Shown: positions 5,707 through 6,289 of the stretch, piece by piece | How the letters are laid out: every line of letters begins with the position of its first letter | Numbering within the stretch: the first letter of the stretch is position 1 | Assembly: GCA_026419635.1 (NCBI GenBank) | Contig: JANZZB010000017.1 | Location: forward strand, 10,678 to 16,966 | Reading direction: 5' to 3' | DNA length: 6,289 nucleotides | Source of the DNA: Clostridiales bacterium | GTDB lineage: Bacteria > Bacillota > Clostridia > Oscillospirales > Butyricicoccaceae | Program-made: the position numbers and the translations under genes | The notes under the pieces: model-generated | Database searches by the model: none | What the model saw: only the letters and a program-made list of their open reading frames with translations | What the model was told of the DNA's origin: nothing

Positions 5707-6289
5707 GTGACTCAGAAAATTAGGCTTGGCGAACGTCTTTTACGTATTGCTGAAATGGTTACGTCTGGGGCAAGTATTATTGACGTCGGAACCGATCACG
5801 CCTATCTCCCGGCTTATTTATTGCAAAATGAATTGGTCAAGAGTGCGAAAGCTTCGGATATCAATCTTGGGCCGATTCAAAAAGCGGAAGCAACGATCCG
5901 TCGTTATGAACTTCTGGGGAAGCTTGAACTGAAACAATGTCCGGGGCTGCGTGATTTTTCCCCAAATGATGCGGATACGATTATTATTGCCGGTATGGGG
6001 GGCGAAATGATTGCATCCATACTGGACCAGGCACCGTGGGTTTGTGACGGGGAGCACCGGCTCCTTTTGCAGCCAATGTCATCAAACGAAGATTTGCGGT
6101 GCTACCTTTTTAACCATCATTATTACATTATGGACGAAAGACTTGCTCTTGATTCAGGTAGAATATATGCGATTTTGGACGTAAAAGGCGGTTACGGTTT
6201 AGAGGTAGAATATAAGCCTTTTGAAAAGTATGCAAGCCGTCATGTGTTGAAGGAAGAGCTTGCAGGGGTGTATTTGGAGAATGTAATAA
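5707..6289 (+). CDS. trmK: tRNA (adenine(22)-N1)-methyltransferase TrmK, 3' end cut by the window
   Basis: This SAM-dependent class I methyltransferase (COG2384, YqfN of Bacillus) forms m1A at position 22 of tRNA in the cytoplasm. The frame is open from GTG 5707 to the right edge, giving 194 residues of a family of roughly 230-240. N-terminal LGERLLRIAEMV (7-18) is the typical opening helix. Motif I is DVGTDHAYLP (26-35), then ASD (49-51) at the end of strand 2, IIIAGMGGEMI (92-102) and LLLQPM (119-124), all diagnostic of TrmK. One oddity is QCPGL (77-81), where the family usually has GDGL, so the Asp thought to contact SAM adenine is a Pro. The C-terminal coiled-coil part is only just entered at the edge. 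In many Firmicutes this gene lies between rpoD and a Nif3/DUF34 gene; here a DUF1858 gene precedes it, and what follows is not visible. Confidence 0.93.
   Translation, partial: MTQKIRLGERLLRIAEMVTSGASIIDVGTDHAYLPAYLLQNELVKSAKASDINLGPIQKAEATIRRYELLGKLELKQCPGLRDFSPNDADTIIIAGMGGEMIASILDQAPWVCDGEHRLLLQPMSSNEDLRCYLFNHHYYIMDERLALDSGRIYAILDVKGGYGLEVEYKPFEKYASRHVLKEELAGVYLENVI

Noticed and set aside
5341..5723. Alternative + strand frames around the DUF1858 gene (5341-5568 and 5469-5723).
   Set aside because: They read across the promoter or terminator in other frames, while the 5441-5644 frame has the family signature and the ribosome binding site.
5726..6057. Frames at 5726-5932 (+) and 5818-6057 (-) over the start of trmK.
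   Set aside because: The GTG frame from 5707 encodes all the TrmK motifs; these are shadows of it.

Overview
The window is AT-rich chromosomal DNA with short intergenic gaps, strong GGAGG-type ribosome binding sites and perfect-stem terminators. Its family mix (YtrB-like ABC exporter, AI-2E family permease, a DUF1858 redox protein, family 6 deoxyinosine glycosylase, TrmK) points to an anaerobic low-GC Firmicute, most likely a member of Clostridia. That placement is an inference from gene content and base composition, not a proven assignment.

Layout. (1) Bases 1-3053 hold a two-gene ABC transporter operon on the + strand: an ATPase whose start is cut by the left edge, probably by only two bases, and a large permease that overlaps the ATPase end by 26 nt. 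A perfect 12-bp stem terminator closes it. (2) Bases 3103-3210 are a regulatory region with two inverted repeats lying on candidate promoter elements. It precedes an AI-2E family permease that appears to start at TTG (3211-4446). (3) After a 140-nt gap comes a small two-helix membrane protein (4587-4820). Its stop codon overlaps the stop codon of the convergent glycosylase gene (4817-5311, minus strand). (4) A compact divergent promoter region (5312-5440) serves the glycosylase leftwards and a 67-residue DUF1858 CxxC protein rightwards. (5) A strong hairpin after the DUF1858 gene lies almost on the ribosome binding site of trmK, which starts at GTG 5707 and runs off the right edge.

The genes do not form one pathway. 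The ABC pair is a functional unit. The others are housekeeping or poorly characterised: DNA base repair, tRNA m1A22 methylation, a small redox-type protein and two membrane proteins. I found no insertion sequence, CRISPR array, tRNA, rRNA or phage gene, and no convincing new multi-gene system. The points most worth a second look are the altered SAM-site motif in TrmK, the hairpin abutting the trmK ribosome binding site, the palindromes at the AI-2E and DUF1858 promoters, the large external domain of the permease, and the stop-on-stop convergent gene pair.
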